DNA from: Sphingobacterium griseoflavum
GTDB lineage: Bacteria > Bacteroidota > Bacteroidia > Sphingobacteriales > Sphingobacteriaceae
Length of the DNA: 64,000 bases
Direction: 5' to 3'
Assembly: GCF_014653155.1 (NCBI RefSeq)
Contig: NZ_BNAF01000010.1
Span: forward strand, 62,001-126,000
Position 1 is the stretch's first letter. Every line of letters starts with the position of its first letter. Shown here piece after piece: positions 1-8,771 of this stretch. Below the pieces are notes generated by a model that saw only the letters and a program-made list of their open reading frames with translations, searched no databases and was not told the origin of the DNA. A program made the translations under genes and the position numbers.

Positions 1-705
1 ATAGAACAATTTATTGTTTCGCGAAGCGGTATTGTACCGATACCCGTTTCCCGACTCGTGGCTTCCGTAGAGGGAATGCCGCCCAAAGGCATTGATCCAT
101 GTTCCGCCAAGCTGTATACCTCTGGTGTGAAATAGTGCATCGTTATTAGCCGTATCCCGTTTAAACCCGGTGCCCGTATAAACATGCCCCAACAGTTCCG
201 AATTGACGGGCTTGCGCGTCACGATATTGATTGCGCCAGTCAACGCATTTATTCCGTAAAGACGCGCCGCCGGTCCCCGGATTACCTCGATACGCTCAAT
301 CGCATCAAGCTGGACAGGTAGGTTTAACATATTGTGACCCGTTTGTGCATCCAACATTTTTACGCCATTCAGCAACACCAATGTTTGCTCAAAACTTCCT
401 CCGTCTACACTCACATCCGCTTGCGCACCGAAGGGTCCTCGCTGGCGCAAATCTACTCCGGGAATATAGCTTAATAGCTCATTTACCGAGCGCACTGGCA
501 AAGCCTCGATCTGTTTCCTATCTAGGAGCTGTATATTTCTGCTCTGCTCGGCAAATGGCATTTGCAAACGATTTCCAAAAATCAACACTTCACCAACCGA
601 GATAACGGTGCTATCCGCTGGCTGCTGTGCACGGCTGATTGCAACACGACAAAGTGTACAGCATAAAAGAAAACAAACTAGCACATGTCTTTTCAATACT
701 ATCAT
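1..705 (-). CDS. TonB-dependent outer-membrane receptor, N-terminal part (3' end outside window)
   Basis: I translated this by hand from the ATG at 703-705; the frame stays open to the window edge, giving about 235 residues. Residues 1-27 look like a signal peptide ending near SRA-QQ. A plug domain follows (about 50-165) with the typical runs ELLSYIPGVDLRQRGPFG, VSVDGGSFEQTLVLLNGVKM and IERIEVIRGPAARLYG, then the first barrel strands (GAINIVTRKPV). Proteins of this family import siderophores, cobalamin or glycans across the outer membrane, powered by TonB. The plug wording resembles BtuB-like receptors of Bacteroidota, but I see no cobalamin riboswitch upstream, so the substrate is unknown. 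No SusC-type N-terminal carboxypeptidase-like domain is present. Confidence 0.9.
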   Translation of the reverse strand, partial: MIVLKRHVLVCFLLCCTLCRVAISRAQQPADSTVISVGEVLIFGNRLQMPFAEQSRNIQLLDRKQIEALPVRSVNELLSYIPGVDLRQRGPFGAQADVSVDGGSFEQTLVLLNGVKMLDAQTGHNMLNLPVQLDAIERIEVIRGPAARLYGINALTGAINIVTRKPVNSELLGHVYTGTGFKRDTANNDALFHTRGIQLGGTWINAFGRHSLYGSHESGNGYRYNTASRNNKLFY

Positions 706-1003
706 ACAAAATAAAGTTTCGGCAAAAATGCAATCTTTAGGCAGGATGAACCTAGTCCGCTTTTAATTTTACAACTAGTCCGGTTTTACAGGCGCACGTA
801 TTCCTATGCCCCCCGGTATGTCGTCTGCCAAGTAGTCCGAACCTACGCTTGAAGAACTCCTGTTACTGGCGGTTTTTTTAAGGATTTAAACTAAGGTCTC
901 TTCCTTAGAATGGGGCTATATCGTTGTGCCAAGATTCTTGTGGTCGCGCATGGTCCCATCGCCTTTCATGTAATCATTTACCCGTTTGTTCGCGATAGTC
1001 CTG
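706..1003. other. intergenic stretch with no recognisable gene
   Basis: About 300 bases separate the sulfatase stop codon from the receptor start; both genes read leftward. I looked for a cobalamin or TPP riboswitch on the minus strand and did not find the B12 box or the thi-box. The motif TAGTCCG recurs at roughly 754, 777 and 833, and a small hairpin CTAAGG/CCTTAG lies at 891-908. The receptor's promoter should be in here, but no clear TAnnTTTG element is visible close to its start. Confidence 0.5.
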
Positions 1004-2365
1004 TTAATTGTTAAGTTTTGGAAGCGTATTCCACCAATCCTCCAAGGCAGCTTTTAACGCTTTGGTTCGTTCGACCTGCTGTGCACTTTGTTCATTCGTT
1101 TCGTTTTCATCCGCCACGATATGATAAAGCTGTACATCCGAGCCATCGGTATTCATCAGCAGCTTCCATGCGCCGGAGCGAATAGCGAGGTTTGGGCTTT
1201 TATTAGGTTTTGCCGGATATTTGAATGCCGTATCATTTCGCCCATACTCCCAAAACATATTCTTCTGTCTTGGCGAGGGCGTTCCGGCGAACACAGGGCT
1301 TCGATCGATTCCATCGCCCTTGAAATCCGAAGGTAGCTTAACGGCGGCCATTCTGGCCAGCGACGGCAAGAGATCTATGGCATGTACTTCAGAATTGCGA
1401 TCTATTATTCCTGCCGGAATATGGCCGGGCCAACTGATCAAAAAAGGCATGCGTATCCCTCCTTCATACAAGGATAGTTTTGAGCCTCTCAACCCACCGG
1501 TCCTACTCCCTCTAAAGCTAGGCAATGGTCCGTTGTCACTGGTGAATACGATAATGGTATTTTCATATTCGCCCATATCCTTCAACCCATCGATCAGTCT
1601 TCCAATTTGCGTATCCAGTTCTTGTAACACCCGTTTGAATGCGGCTTCCGATGCGCGACCCAAAGGAAACTTGCCGGTATATCCTTCCCCCAAGTTTGGC
1701 ACCCAGGGCGTATGCACATCATCGGGCCAAAGGTTAACGAAGCGCGGTTTGTCGGTGTTCTCCCTAAAAAATGCTAATGCCTTATCAACGAAATATCTAG
1801 TCCGATCCCAGCGTTTGATGCTACCCTTATCCGACCATATCCAGTTTGTAGCGGTAAGCAGCGGGTCAGGCTCAGGACTTTCATAGGTACTGGCATATGC
1901 ATCGTAACCATATGAAGCAAAGCCGGGTGCGTGGGTTACGTCCCGGCCGCCGCCCATATGCCATTTTCCGAAATGGCCAGTCGTGTAGCCGGCGGATCGG
2001 AAAATACGGGCTATCGAGGGAGCCCGCGGATCCAGGTAATCGGCCTGCTCGGCATTTCTGTTGTGTTCCCTGTTATCAAGATAGGTGCTGAAATTCCACC
2101 GTCCCGGATACATACCTGTCAGCAAACTTGCCCGCGAAGGGGAACAAATCGGCGCGCCACTGTAGTATTGCTTAAGCAACAACCCGTTTTTTGCTAAGCG
2201 GTCTATATTGGGGGTAGGAACAAAATCCCCGCCGAAGGTGGTTACATCGCCAAATCCCATATCGTCTACGAGAATAATGATGACATTGGGCTGTTTTTGT
2301 TGCGCCAGACTAACATAGCTGGTCGACAACAGCGCGAATAAAAATAAAATCTTTGAGGCTACCAT
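1004..2365 (-). CDS. secreted sulfatase (formylglycine-dependent, arylsulfatase family)
   Basis: A 453-residue alkaline-phosphatase-superfamily sulfatase that hydrolyses sulfate esters. The start is the ATG at 2365, giving a signal peptide (MVASKILFLFALLSTSYVSLA); the longer open frame upstream begins only with TTG. Metal-binding DD follows at 34-35 (ILVDDMGFGD). The catalytic signature C-S-P-S-R is at residues 74-78, so C74 would need conversion to formylglycine by a separate maturase not seen here. The later TSDNGP run is the second metal site. The length is normal. It follows gntK and gntP on the same strand with a 117-base gap, so it may be co-transcribed. The substrate (sulfated sugar or aryl sulfate) cannot be read from sequence. 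Confidence 0.93.
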   Translation of the reverse strand: MVASKILFLFALLSTSYVSLAQQKQPNVIIILVDDMGFGDVTTFGGDFVPTPNIDRLAKNGLLLKQYYSGAPICSPSRASLLTGMYPGRWNFSTYLDNREHNRNAEQADYLDPRAPSIARIFRSAGYTTGHFGKWHMGGGRDVTHAPGFASYGYDAYASTYESPEPDPLLTATNWIWSDKGSIKRWDRTRYFVDKALAFFRENTDKPRFVNLWPDDVHTPWVPNLGEGYTGKFPLGRASEAAFKRVLQELDTQIGRLIDGLKDMGEYENTIIVFTSDNGPLPSFRGSRTGGLRGSKLSLYEGGIRMPFLISWPGHIPAGIIDRNSEVHAIDLLPSLARMAAVKLPSDFKGDGIDRSPVFAGTPSPRQKNMFWEYGRNDTAFKYPAKPNKSPNLAIRSGAWKLLMNTDGSDVQLYHIVADENETNEQSAQQVERTKALKAALEDWWNTLPKLNN

Positions 2366-2482
2366 AAGATATGCGATTGACTGTTTAAGGTGAAGGTGTT
2401 GGTGCGCTTCTCCGATGTTTCGTTCGTGCCCTTTATCGTTTTCCTTTATTTGGTGCAAAGCAGTGCCCAGCTAGACGCTCTC

Positions 2483-3805
2483 TTAAAATCCTAGCCAATG
2501 GAGGGCTAGTACACCGATCAACCCGGTAACCGATACGAGCGTTTCCATAACTGTCCAAGAACGAAAGGTATCCTTCATACTGACACCAAAATAAGATTTG
2601 AACATCCAAAAGCCGGGATCGTTCACGTGTGAAAACATAAGGCTACCTGCGCCGGTTGCCAGTACCATCAACTCAGGCGTGATGTCGCTTTCGTTTACGA
2701 TAGGCAGCATGATACCTGCGGCCGTGAGCCCTGCGACGCTTGCCGAACCGATCACTAAGCGGATGATGCCTGCTATCGACCACGCCAGCACAATGGGCGA
2801 CAGCGCCATGCCATGTGTCAGCTGAGCGATATAGACTGCCACGCCGCTGTCCACCAGGATCTGTTTAAAGACCCCTGATGCCGCGATAATAAAAAGGATC
2901 ATCGTTATTCCACGGATCGCTTCCTCTACACTCTCCGACTGTTGCTTTAAACTTTTTCCCTGGCGGATACCCATGGTGTACATCGCCAACAGGGAGGCAA
3001 GCATTAAAGCCACAGCAGGATCACCCAAGAACCGACACGTGACCAGCCAAACAGAGTCCTCGGGCAATAGCAAATAAGCAAAAGATCCCAAAGCGATCAA
3101 CATGATTGGAAACAGGCCTGTAAACAAACTTATCCCAAATCCCGGAAGCCTTTTTCGATCCTCCTGGTTTTGCAAAGGAAAAAGTTCGGGCGGCGGATTG
3201 GTCGGTATGCCCTTGAGTGTCCTACCAAATAATGGGCCGCTAATAATTATGGCGGGAATGGCCACAATTACTCCATAGGCCATCGTCAAGCCAATGTCGG
3301 CTTGGTAACTGAGCGCGATCGCTGTCGCTCCCGGATGCGGCGGCAAATAGCCATGGGTAACCGATAGCGCCGCTAGCAATGGAATGGCCACATACAATAA
3401 GGGCAGTTTGTTGGAAGCACATATCATAAAAACAAAAGGCACTAACACAATAAAGCCAACATTGTAGAATAGTGGTATGCCGACCAAAAAGCCAGTGAGC
3501 ACCATCGCCCAAGGTAAATTTCTTTTCCCGAATAGCTGCGTCAGCACTTTTGTGATCTGTTCGGCGGCTCCGCCCTCCGCCATCAACTTTCCTAAGACGG
3601 CTCCGAATGCGAGCAAAAGTGCAAGCTGGCCCATCGTGGTGCTTACTCCAGTTTCAACAGACTTCAGGATATCTACAGCCGACATATCCATAGCAAATCC
3701 TACCGCCACAGATGTTATCAGCAATGAAAACACGGTATTCAAACGAACTACAGTAACTAAGGCAAGCAGCAGGGCCACCCCCAGTACGACAATGATTAAA
3801 GGCAT
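2483..3805 (-). CDS. gntP: gluconate:H+ symporter, GntP family
   Basis: A 440-residue inner-membrane permease with about 12 hydrophobic segments along its whole length. Family landmarks are LLLAFGAVLGKLMAEGG (about 63-80), the loop LFYNVGFIVLVPF, the conserved HGYLPPHPGATAIA near 150-163, and IRLVIGSASVAGLTAAGIM in the C-terminal half. GntP transporters take up gluconate and related sugar acids with protons. The gene starts 18 bases after the gluconokinase stop, so the two almost certainly form one transcript and supply 6-phosphogluconate to central metabolism. Related members carry other hexonates, so the exact substrate rests on the linked kinase. Confidence 0.93.
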   Translation of the reverse strand: MPLIIVVLGVALLLALVTVVRLNTVFSLLITSVAVGFAMDMSAVDILKSVETGVSTTMGQLALLLAFGAVLGKLMAEGGAAEQITKVLTQLFGKRNLPWAMVLTGFLVGIPLFYNVGFIVLVPFVFMICASNKLPLLYVAIPLLAALSVTHGYLPPHPGATAIALSYQADIGLTMAYGVIVAIPAIIISGPLFGRTLKGIPTNPPPELFPLQNQEDRKRLPGFGISLFTGLFPIMLIALGSFAYLLLPEDSVWLVTCRFLGDPAVALMLASLLAMYTMGIRQGKSLKQQSESVEEAIRGITMILFIIAASGVFKQILVDSGVAVYIAQLTHGMALSPIVLAWSIAGIIRLVIGSASVAGLTAAGIMLPIVNESDITPELMVLATGAGSLMFSHVNDPGFWMFKSYFGVSMKDTFRSWTVMETLVSVTGLIGVLALHWLGF

Positions 3806-3823
3806 AACGATTAGTATCGGTCA

Positions 3824-5332
3824 TTAAAATTCACCTTCCAACTTTTGGTAAAGGCGTTCAAATTGCTTGAAATTCTCACGATAGACAGCGTGGTTTTCTT
3901 TACTAGGCATATAATAATGCTCCATATGATTCGCCGTATCCGCTGCAGCTGTTTCTTCTGTAGAGGTGTCCCGGGTAAGACCCAAGGCGTCCATCCCAAT
4001 CAATGCAGCGCCCCAGGCAGAACTTTCAACGGTATTTGCGACGAGTACAGGCTTGTTGAAAATATCGGACAACATTTGTACCCAGATGGCAGAGCGTGCA
4101 AGACCACCGCTTGCATAAATGGTATGGATCGGGCCTGTATTTTCCTCCAAGGCCATGCCGACGCTGTAAATGGCATAGAGCATCCCTTCCATCATGGCAC
4201 GTGCGAAATGTGCTCTGCTGTGATGCAACTGTATCCCGAAATAAACCCCTTTTGCATTGGCATTCCAATAAGGGGCGCGTTCTCCCGTGAGATAGGGCAA
4301 AAAAATCAACCCCTCAGCACCGGGGACAACCGAATCCACTATTTCATTTAACAATACGGTAGCGTCCTTATCTGCTTCCATCTGTGTCAATTCCGTCAAA
4401 AAGTTATCACGAAACCAATTCCGTAAAACACCCCCGTTATTTACGGCGCCTCCAATGATGTATTCATTGGGCCTGAGAAGGTAGCTGAACAGCCTTTGCT
4501 TGTGTTCGCCGTTTGGATGTGGACTGACCACGCGGATAGCCCCACTGGTGCCGACGGTGACGGAAGCCACCCCGGGTTTCACGGCGCCCACCCCAAGATT
4601 AGCCAAGCATCCGTCGCTACCAGCGATGACAAATGGTGTATCTTCCGGAATGCGCATTAAGGCTGTGATATCCCGATTGGGCGATCTTAAAACATAATCC
4701 ACCGGAACCGGCGTGGAAAGTTGTTCTGTCGCGATGCCCGCTAAGCCCAGCGCAAGACCTGACCAGGCCAACCGACGTATATCAAAAAGGCCAGTGGCCG
4801 ATGCGACGGAATGATCAATCACAAAGACTCCAAAAAGCCGATAAAAAAGGAGTTCCTTGATACCGATAAACTTATACGTTTTACCAAATAGTTCCTGTTC
4901 ATGCAGCCGCATCCACATGGTCTTGCAAAGCAACGACATGGGATGGATGGGCGTACCTGTTTGTTGGTACAGCAGGCGGCCTTCTTCACTGGCTAGCAAT
5001 TCCGTCGCAATGTCCTCGCTCCTTCTGTCGGCCCAAATAATGCAATTTGTAAGCGGCCGTCCTTCGACATCTACTGCTATCAAGCCATGCATAGCACTGC
5101 TTACAGCAATACATGCCGGCTTTTGTGCAATCCCAAGCTCCTGCAATTCGATCATCACATGTGAAAGAGATTCGATGCATGCGTAATAAATTGTTTCTGG
5201 ATCCTGTTCGTAGTATCCTTCTGCAGGATTTAGTATAGGATACGGTATACTGTATTGCGCCAATACTTCGCCCGCAAGGTCAAAAGCAACAGCTTTTGTA
5301 GATGATGTGCCAATGTCTAATCCAATAATCAT
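3824..5332 (-). CDS. gntK: gluconokinase (FGGY carbohydrate kinase family)
   Basis: A 502-residue FGGY kinase that phosphorylates a sugar with ATP, here most likely gluconate to 6-phosphogluconate. The N-terminal ATPase fold shows IIGLDIGTSSTKAVAFD (2-18). The substrate domain carries SSAMHGLIAVD and CIIWADRRSE, then GTPIHPMSLLCK, which match the Bacillus-type gluconate kinase better than xylulokinase. The second half carries the nucleotide-binding runs VTVGTSGAIRV and IYASGGLARSAIWVQML. The neighbouring GntP permease supports the gluconate assignment. The ATG at 5332 is the only sensible start, because the ATPase motif begins at residue 2. A xylulokinase role is the main alternative. Confidence 0.88.
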   Translation of the reverse strand: MIIGLDIGTSSTKAVAFDLAGEVLAQYSIPYPILNPAEGYYEQDPETIYYACIESLSHVMIELQELGIAQKPACIAVSSAMHGLIAVDVEGRPLTNCIIWADRRSEDIATELLASEEGRLLYQQTGTPIHPMSLLCKTMWMRLHEQELFGKTYKFIGIKELLFYRLFGVFVIDHSVASATGLFDIRRLAWSGLALGLAGIATEQLSTPVPVDYVLRSPNRDITALMRIPEDTPFVIAGSDGCLANLGVGAVKPGVASVTVGTSGAIRVVSPHPNGEHKQRLFSYLLRPNEYIIGGAVNNGGVLRNWFRDNFLTELTQMEADKDATVLLNEIVDSVVPGAEGLIFLPYLTGERAPYWNANAKGVYFGIQLHHSRAHFARAMMEGMLYAIYSVGMALEENTGPIHTIYASGGLARSAIWVQMLSDIFNKPVLVANTVESSAWGAALIGMDALGLTRDTSTEETAAADTANHMEHYYMPSKENHAVYRENFKQFERLYQKLEGEF

Positions 5333-5436
5333 AGTTTTAACTAGTAGCGGATGGATTTGTGTCGTTTCTATACGGCCGCTTGATCCTCCATATGCCCCAA
5401 TATAGCATTTTTAGCTTAAGAAATTAGCAAATATTC

Positions 5437-5468
5437 AATCCCCTGTCGGAAAGCAAGGGATTTTTTTT
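5437..5468 (+). terminator. intrinsic terminator, plus-strand orientation
   Basis: AATCCC (5437-5442) pairs with GGGATT (5457-5462), followed by an eight-T tract ending at 5468. The tract lies on the plus strand, although the nearest annotated gene (gntK) reads the other way. This implies a short plus-strand transcript starting upstream. Confidence 0.6.
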
Positions 5469-5576
5469 GCATGATGAACCATTTCTTCGCAACGCCGTTT
5501 ATAGTGAAAATAACGATAGCTAATCATGCTATGTTTCAATTTTATCTTCCGGTTCTCATACACCGGAAGATTTTTT
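5469..5576 (+). ncRNA. candidate small structured RNA ending in a strong terminator
   Basis: Between two plus-strand terminators lie about 108 bases with no coding frame. GCATGAT (5469-5475) can pair with ATCATGC (5523-5529), closing a 60-base domain. A perfect 10-bp hairpin, ATCTTCCGGT (5544-5553) with ACCGGAAGAT (5562-5571), then ends in a T tract. This is the layout of a small RNA or of a leader fragment. No family is recognised and no clear promoter is seen, so transcription is inferred. Confidence 0.3.
5544..5576 (+). terminator. intrinsic terminator, perfect 10-bp stem
   Basis: ATCTTCCGGT and ACCGGAAGAT pair perfectly around an eight-base loop (5554-5561), followed by TTTTT. It is oriented for plus-strand transcripts and no annotated plus-strand gene lies upstream within the window. 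Confidence 0.8.
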
Positions 5577-5592
5577 ATGCGCCGTTCCTACC

Positions 5593-5758
5593 GACGGTTT
5601 GCATAGCGTCGCGTCCAAAGGCATCAGCGCACCAATAGGCGGGCGATGTCGCTCCAGTCTCCTGCCCCTTGGGAGTTGATACCGCGGACGCGAACTCCGC
5701 AAAACTGAGCGAAATAAAAGTTGGCGGTACGGTGCGCTATAAATTCGGAAGGTTTTAG
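5593..5758 (+). pseudogene. possible remnant of an outer-membrane beta-barrel protein gene (3' end)
   Basis: A 39-codon open stretch (5639-5755) ends in KLSEIKVGGTVRYKFGRF followed by TAG at 5756-5758. The alternating pattern and terminal Phe are typical of the last strand of outer-membrane barrels. A second piece, DGLHSVASKGISAPIGG, is readable one frame over from 5593. No start codon or upstream domain remains, and a strong terminator sits just 5' of it. I read this as a frameshifted, truncated gene end, but it is short and chance cannot be excluded. The remaining bases to 5998 show nothing I can name. Confidence 0.3.
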
Positions 5759-5998
5759 TACAAAATTGCTTTAACGGCGAACTATTGTTTACAAACTACT
5801 GAAAAGCATAGGCGCTTGAGCCCAAAAAAATAAGTATGGGTGGAAAGTATCGCCCCACTTATGCTCCAGTAAAACTATTTTTAAGAATCCTCGTTCCATT
5901 GTTGAAATGTATTCAAAAAGCGCATTTGGGTACAGAAATGACGCCATCTTTTTGCGTGGCCGTACAGCCCGATCTTGATAATCAATCAGAAAGAGACT

Positions 5999-6511
5999 AT
6001 GAATAAGGAATCTGAAACCATAAACTACGGGGACGCAGTGATCCGCTGCGGAAATTTACTCGCGGAGAAAAGCAATACCATCGCCTTTGCAGAAAGTGCT
6101 ACGGCCGGTAAACTCGCTTACGCGTTTTCCTTAACCCCGTATTCGGGTGCTATTTTAAGAGGTAGCATCGTATGTTACAATGCTTGTGTAAAGGAGGATG
6201 TACTTGGTGTTACAAAAGAGATCGTTGACCGCTATACCCCAGAGTCTGCCGAGGTAACAAGGGAAATGTGCAAGGCGCTGAAACTGCAAATGCCCGCTGA
6301 CGTCATTGTCGCTGTGACTGGCTTAACAGCGCCCGGCGGGAGCGAAACAAAGGAAAAGCCAGTTGGAACAATGTTTTTCTGCATCTTGTACAAAGAATTG
6401 CTGCATGAATACCGAATGGTGCTGAAAGGTACGCCAACCCAGATAGTTGACAAATCTATCGCCGAAATCTGCCAAAAAATATGTATCGTGTTAGATGGAG
6501 GTAGCGTTTAA
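5999..6511 (+). CDS. CinA C-terminal-domain protein (nicotinamide-nucleotide amidohydrolase type)
   Basis: A 170-residue stand-alone CinA_C domain. Members such as PncC deamidate nicotinamide mononucleotide for NAD recycling. The signature AFAESATAGKLAYAFSLTPYSGAILRGSIVCYN is clear near residues 34-66, followed by YTPESAEVTREMC and the glycine-rich TGLTAPGGSETKEKPVGTMFF. I start at the ATG at 5999; the frame extends eight codons upstream only to a TTG. The N-terminal MoaB-like half of full-length CinA is absent, as in PncC. It stands alone, with the gluconate genes on the opposite strand and a convergent gene downstream. The family call is firm; the enzymatic role is by family. Confidence 0.85.
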   Translation: MNKESETINYGDAVIRCGNLLAEKSNTIAFAESATAGKLAYAFSLTPYSGAILRGSIVCYNACVKEDVLGVTKEIVDRYTPESAEVTREMCKALKLQMPADVIVAVTGLTAPGGSETKEKPVGTMFFCILYKELLHEYRMVLKGTPTQIVDKSIAEICQKICIVLDGGSV

Positions 6512-6661
6512 AGATTGCGACAAGAACGGCCTCGAGTTCATTATTTCGTCCGATCACTTACATCCATCACTGCCGACTGATTTCCAGTACGGCACCGTGC
6601 TTAACCCACTTCAAGACAATTCCCTATAGCAACCCTTCTGGCAGCAACATCGATTCACATG

Positions 6662-7312
6662 CTATTGATTATTCTTTAACCATTCCAAACGTCTTTGATC
6701 GGGAAGATGCTTAATTTTAAAATCCGAAAATGTTGCTGTGAAACCTTCACCATCCGGGCTTGCAGCCATCATCCCCACTTGTACTGTTTTGAATTCCGGA
6801 AAATATACGGTATTGGTCATCGTATAATTGTTTCCATCAACAGAATAAAAAATTTCCAATGCATCCAGTCGACGGACCGCTTTCATCCAAACATCCTGAG
6901 GCTTCTCTCTTAAACCCATTACGCTCCAGGAGCTCTTATCAATCGTATGAACGGTACTGATATTGTGAACGCCATCTACATATTCTACACCTGTTTTGAC
7001 ATAATTATTTTCATCAATTCGCAGCATCAGGCAAACCTGATCAAAGCGCGTCTGATAAGCACCTTTCATTTTTACGACGACTTCAAATTCGCCACTTCTT
7101 TCGGTATAAAGAAAAGGTCCGTCGTATACCGTAAATCCATAATGGCTTTTGTTCCAATAGTCAGAATGCGGGGTAACGTGCATGGTAAGCTGGTTGTCCT
7201 TGATTTCCCATTCGGCCGGTTCATTGAGCCACGTCATAGTGGTTAGCTTTTGGGCATTTACCTTTACGGCTATCAGGCACATGCAAAGTGAAATTATCTG
7301 AATTACCTTCAT
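6662..7312 (-). CDS. secreted DUF1349 (concanavalin-A-like fold) protein
   Basis: A 216-residue exported protein. The ATG at 7312 gives the signal peptide MKVIQIISLCMCLIAVKVNAQ and is preceded by AAGAAAG; the upstream extension starts with TTG. The rest matches DUF1349, a lectin/glucanase-like beta-sandwich: WLNEPAEWEIKDNQLTMHV, SDYWNKSHYGFTVYDGPFLY, and the core FDQVCLMLRIDENNYVKTGVEYVDGVHNISTVHT. Members are often called 'regulation of enolase protein 1' but have no proven chemistry. It may bind or process carbohydrate at the cell surface. It is divergent from the LuxR-type gene, with 131 bases between them. Confidence 0.8.
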   Translation of the reverse strand: MKVIQIISLCMCLIAVKVNAQKLTTMTWLNEPAEWEIKDNQLTMHVTPHSDYWNKSHYGFTVYDGPFLYTERSGEFEVVVKMKGAYQTRFDQVCLMLRIDENNYVKTGVEYVDGVHNISTVHTIDKSSWSVMGLREKPQDVWMKAVRRLDALEIFYSVDGNNYTMTNTVYFPEFKTVQVGMMAASPDGEGFTATFSDFKIKHLPDQRRLEWLKNNQ

Positions 7313-7443
7313 CTTTCTTAAATTTGAATTTTTAAAAAACTTGGCAAAGAATGTAATTCGTGTCGTTTTTCGCAATAGTTACTTATAGCCATTTTTAATT
7401 TTAGTACATTCTTTTTCAACAACTCTAAATAAAGATCACGGTC

Positions 7444-8211
7444 ATGGATCCTATTGCCAAATTAGAAAACAAATTTTTGTTCGAATCGTTTGATAGTCCC
7501 GAGCAACGCGAGGAAGCGTTAAAGGAGGCACTGCAAGCTATGGAGTCATACGTTAAAATAGATAACGCTGTTGCTGTGCTATCCGATCTGGCAAGTAACA
7601 GGAGCTACATTTTTGCTGGCAATTTTGGTGCATTTTTTAAGATGCACACATCAGGATTTACAACAATCGATTCTATTTGGGAAGACCAAATTTACCATCG
7701 TATTCACCCGGATGATCTTTTTCAACGACACCTTTTGGAACTGGAGTTCTTTAATTTTTTAAAGTTACTATCTCCGGCAGAAAGATTAAATTATGCTACA
7801 AAGTGCCGGATCAGGGCACTGAACGATAACGAAGATTACCAATACATTATGCATAGAAGTTTTTACATGAAAAACAGTTCTGTAGGCGGTTTATGGCTAG
7901 GCGTTTGCCTTTACAATTATCTACAGGAAAAGGCACCTCCATCTCAAACCATAGAGGGAGCAATCATCAATACAAAAACTGGCGAACAATTTTACGTAGA
8001 TACCTATGTCAACTGTACAAATCTGTTAACATTGCGGGAGAAAGAAGTATTGCTTTTAATTGGCAGGGGCGTTATAAGCAAAGAAATCGCTGCGAAACTT
8101 CATATAAGTATCAATACCGTGCATAGACACAGACAAAATATCTTGAAGAAGTTAAATGTCAACAATTCCATGGAGGCTGTCCGAACTGCAGAAGCCCTTG
8201 CTTTAATATAG
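7444..8211 (+). CDS. LuxR-family transcriptional regulator
   Basis: A 255-residue cytoplasmic regulator. The C-terminal third is a LuxR/NarL-type helix-turn-helix: LTLREKEVLLLIGRGVISKEIAAKLHISINTVHRHRQNILKKL (about 190-236). The first 180 residues look like a PAS-type sensor (IWEDQIYHRIHPDDLFQRH) of the kind found in many Bacteroidota LuxR proteins, so it probably senses a ligand rather than a phosphorylated Asp; no receiver domain is visible. No signal peptide. It is divergent from the secreted DUF1349 gene, a plausible but unproven target. No cognate kinase lies nearby. Confidence 0.85.
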   Translation: MDPIAKLENKFLFESFDSPEQREEALKEALQAMESYVKIDNAVAVLSDLASNRSYIFAGNFGAFFKMHTSGFTTIDSIWEDQIYHRIHPDDLFQRHLLELEFFNFLKLLSPAERLNYATKCRIRALNDNEDYQYIMHRSFYMKNSSVGGLWLGVCLYNYLQEKAPPSQTIEGAIINTKTGEQFYVDTYVNCTNLLTLREKEVLLLIGRGVISKEIAAKLHISINTVHRHRQNILKKLNVNNSMEAVRTAEALALI

Positions 8212-8402
8212 CCATATTAAAAATGACACGAGGTCATGCGCATCATCAGATGGCTTATTTGTATTCCGTAAAATCCTTAGTTAATTGATTTTTAACTTAA
8301 AATTGCTAGCATCCAAAAACCTTCTACGCCGTTTGCTATATACACAGGTTTTTATAACTGGAGTCCATAATAACGACATTCCTTATCCTCGTTTAAAACA
8401 GA

Positions 8403-8437
8403 AAAAAGCGGCTTTTTGTGTAAAAAAACCGCTTTTT
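8403..8437 (-). terminator. hairpin terminator downstream of tRNA-Thr
   Basis: AAAAAGCGG (8403-8411) pairs with CCGCTTTTT (8429-8437). On the minus strand the stem ends in a run of T directly after the tRNA 3' end. It also ends in T on the plus strand, so it could stop read-through from the LuxR-type gene. Confidence 0.75.
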
Positions 8438-8444
8438 ATAGCTG

Positions 8445-8517
<73 letters not shown>

Positions 8518-8541
8518 ATGGTGCTTCATAGCTTACCAGTG

Positions 8542-8572
8542 CAAATATGAGAACTTTGTTTAAAACTTGCAA
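8542..8572 (-). promoter_or_regulatory. probable promoter of tRNA-Thr
   Basis: Read on the minus strand, TTG (8572-8570), a 20-base spacer and CATATTTG (8549-8542) match the Bacteroidota -33/-7 pattern TTG-N19-TAnnTTTG in all but one base. The predicted start point falls about 20 bases before the tRNA 5' end. Confidence 0.5.
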
Positions 8573-8771
8573 GTACTCCTAGGTATTTTGTTAAACCGGA
8601 TCAATAAACAGATGGTAATCAAGCACAAAAAATCACCATGCAGTCATTTTGTCGGTAAATACCAGATCGCAGTGTCAAAATTTCCGAAAAAAAAACCCAA
8701 ATCCAAAAGGCATATAAATTGTTAAGCAGTAAGAAGCAAACGTATATCATAAAAAAAGGGAAAACGAACAT

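Noticed and set aside
706..1003. Cobalamin riboswitch upstream of the BtuB-like receptor
   Set aside because: The minus strand lacks the B12 box and the GCCACTG core; only loose, isolated resemblances were found.
1221..1886. 221-codon open frame on the plus strand
   Set aside because: It is the antisense shadow of the sulfatase gene and has no family features.
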